A stretch of 64,000 nucleotides of DNA, from contig JALHQH010000015.1 of NCBI GenBank assembly GCA_022842065.1, forward strand, positions 62,001-126,000, given 5' to 3'. The notes under the pieces are model-generated. The model did not search any database, was not told the origin of the DNA, and worked only from the letters and a program-made list of their open reading frames with translations. Shown here piece by piece: positions 62,450 through 64,000 of the stretch (positions are counted from its first letter, which is position 1; the number at the start of each line of letters is the position of its first letter). The position numbers were made by a program, and so were the translations under genes. This stretch comes from Caldilineaceae bacterium (GTDB lineage Bacteria > Chloroflexota > Anaerolineae > Caldilineales > Caldilineaceae).

Positions 62450-64000
62450 GTGAAGTATTTACAAAGCGCTGGATTGACTAGTTTACTCCTAAGTGGCCTG
62501 CTGCTGTGGGCATTGCGCACACCTTTGCCGCTAGGCGCGCAGGTGAGCTATCCTGTTTCCGGCGTGGTGAATGCAGTTGCCAACCTGCGCACCGGCCCTG
62601 GCACCACCTATGGGGTACACAGCCAGGTGCAGCCGGGCGCACGGCTGACCATTACCGGCTGTAACAATCCGTGTACCTGGTATCAACTGGCGAATGGCCA
62701 TTGGATCGCGACCTTTCTGGTTGATCTGGTCGCGACCACAACTGCGGCGCTGGTCGCTGAACCAACCCCTATGCCACTGACTGTTGTGGCTTGGAATACA
62801 GAGCTGAATGGCGCGGATGTGGCACAGATTGGCGCCCGGATTGCGGCCTTTCAAGAGGTTGATCTCTGGGGTTTGAGTGAGATCAACCAGCCCGCGGCCG
62901 TACCGATCCTCGAGGCGGCCGCCGAAGTGGGCGAAGCGGCGGATTATCGCGCGGTGTTGGGGCAATCCGGCAGCGGTGATCGGCTGCTGGCGCTCTATGA
63001 CAGCAGCCGTTTTACGCTGGTTGATACCTGGGAGATTGATGCTATCAACACGACCGGCAATGCTCGCGCTCCCTTGGTGCTACACCTGCGCGAGGCAAGT
63101 GGCAACGAGTTGCTCTTTATGGTTAACCATCTCTACCGAAGCCGGGACGAGGAGCGCCATCAGCAGGCCCGTTTGCTCAATGCCTGGGCGGCAATGCAGA
63201 CTTTGCCTGTGATTGCCGTGGGTGACTATAATTTTGACTGGGCGCTCAACGGGGGCGAGGCGGACCATGATTTGGGCTATGATCTGCTGACCGCCGACGA
63301 TCACTTTACCTGGGTACGCCCGCCGACGCTCGTTACCACCCAATGTAGCGGCTGGCCCTGTGAATTCAACAGTGTGTTGGACTTTACCTTTACCGCGGGT
63401 GCGGCCCAAAGCTGGCGTGCCAGCGCTGAGATCGTGATCGTACCGGGCGACTTTCCCGATGATGCCACGACCAGCGATCATCGCCCGATCTTAACGCGCT
63501 TCTGGCCAAGCGCCGATACCCCAACCACTGATACCCCAATTACTGATAACCCAGTGGCGACAGCAACCCGATCCCCGGTCGCGTCTGGCCCGACTGCCAA
63601 CCAGGTCGCCAACCTGCGTCTTGGTCCCGCTACCACCTATCCCCTGGCTGGCCAGGTGACCGCCGGTGAGGCGTTATCTCTGGTCGGGCGCAATGGGGCG
63701 GGTGATTGGTATCAGTTGGCGACGGGGGCGTGGATCGCCGCCTTTTTGGTTGATGGGGCACCCACCACCTTGGCCCTGGTCGAGGTGACCCCACCTACTG
63801 CCGCGCCGCTCCCACCGACCGCGCTCCCGGCTGCCGTTCTCCCGCCCACTGCGCCGCCAATCCTACCGACTGCCATCCCGGTCGCCCCGACCATTGCCCC
63901 CGCCGGTGTCGCCCAGGTCGTCATCAGCACTGTTTACTATGATGGCCGGGTGGCGCGAGTGGAGAGTGACGAATATGCCGAGATCGCCAACGTGGGGAAC
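62450..64000 (+). CDS. Secreted SH3b - endonuclease/exonuclease/phosphatase - SH3b - lamin-tail protein (partial)
   Basis: 517 codons from a GTG with GGAGG (62436-62440) ahead; open to the end of the window. Signal peptide with core [16 protein letters not shown]3b domain 1 ([17 protein letters not shown]...[16 protein letters not shown]), then an EEP-type nuclease fold ([41 protein letters not shown] at the end, all catalytic-set positions), SH3b domain 2 ([17 protein letters not shown]...[15 protein letters not shown]), Pro/Thr linker, and a start of a lamin-tail-like domain ([12 protein letters not shown]...[10 protein letters not shown]). Probably a surface-bound nuclease or phosphatase. 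Confidence 0.85.
   Translation, partial: MKYLQSAGLTSLLLSGLLLWALRTPLPLGAQVSYPVSGVVNAVANLRTGPGTTYGVHSQVQPGARLTITGCNNPCTWYQLANGHWIATFLVDLVATTTAALVAEPTPMPLTVVAWNTELNGADVAQIGARIAAFQEVDLWGLSEINQPAAVPILEAAAEVGEAADYRAVLGQSGSGDRLLALYDSSRFTLVDTWEIDAINTTGNARAPLVLHLREASGNELLFMVNHLYRSRDEERHQQARLLNAWAAMQTLPVIAVGDYNFDWALNGGEADHDLGYDLLTADDHFTWVRPPTLVTTQCSGWPCEFNSVLDFTFTAGAAQSWRASAEIVIVPGDFPDDATTSDHRPILTRFWPSADTPTTDTPITDNPVATATRSPVASGPTANQVANLRLGPATTYPLAGQVTAGEALSLVGRNGAGDWYQLATGAWIAAFLVDGAPTTLALVEVTPPTAAPLPPTALPAAVLPPTAPPILPTAIPVAPTIAPAGVAQVVISTVYYDGRVARVESDEYAEIANVGN

Overview
The window is a GC-rich bacterial chromosome segment, most likely from a member of the Chloroflexota (Anaerolineae/Caldilineae-like). 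This placement is an inference. It rests on the mix of ABC importers, MocA-type oxidoreductases, DUF5666-type secreted proteins, secreted proteins ending in a (F/Y)LPL(V/L)SR tail, a TPR-CHAT/subtilisin operon, GTG and TTG starts, and an unusual density of palindromic repeats. No rRNA gene is present; there is one tRNA, Gln (CTG).

Layout. 1-9.3 kb, plus strand: the end of a carbohydrate ABC importer (binding protein, two permeases), then sugar-catabolism-type enzymes (cyclophilin, xylose-isomerase-like TIM barrel, alpha/beta hydrolase, Gfo/Idh/MocA dehydrogenase, D-2-hydroxyacid dehydrogenase, LLM flavin oxidoreductase) and an orphan HicB-like antitoxin. 9.5-15.7 kb: a complete five-gene oligopeptide-type ABC operon with a clear sigma-70 promoter and a rho-independent terminator. 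15.8-21.8 kb: an island of three partial RHS cassettes. Two carry different C-terminal tips, each followed by a small lipoprotein or membrane protein; MITE-like elements lie at or inside the island and a DUF4351-like remnant ends it. 21.9-29.5 kb: MocA oxidoreductase, amidohydrolase, GT-C membrane glycosyltransferase, CBS protein, DHDPS-family lyase/aldolase and a kinase-like protein. 29.6-36.5 kb: a NarL-type two-component pair on the plus strand, then a convergent minus-strand operon for a seven-heme cytochrome c / four-cluster Fe-S / NrfD electron-transfer complex with a Cys-rich small membrane protein at the end and a 43-residue membrane protein at the front. 37-38.6 kb: ECF sigma and RskA-like anti-sigma. 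38.6-46.9 kb, minus strand: five overlapping genes (glycosyltransferase, GT4, GT4-ABC exporter fusion, two phosphotransferases), probably making and exporting a glycoconjugate. 47.5-53.4 kb, minus strand: small secreted DUF5666 protein, a second NarL-type two-component pair, and a repeat protein with six full DUF5666-like units. 53.9-60.4 kb, minus strand: an operon of ECF sigma factor, zinc-finger anti-sigma, TPR-CHAT protease and secreted S8 protease with DUF5666-like domains. 60.9-64 kb, plus strand: two paralogous four-helix membrane proteins, tRNA-Gln, and a secreted SH3b / endonuclease-phosphatase / SH3b / lamin-tail protein cut by the window end.

Two themes run through the window. First, regulated cell-surface or proteolytic machinery: two ECF/anti-sigma pairs, two NarL-type pairs, DUF5666 domains in three separate proteins, and CHAT plus S8 proteases in one operon. 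Second, a very dense population of short palindromic or terminal-inverted-repeat elements, many with perfect arms of 18-29 bp. Two of them sit in frame inside protein-coding genes, similar in style to rickettsial palindromic elements.
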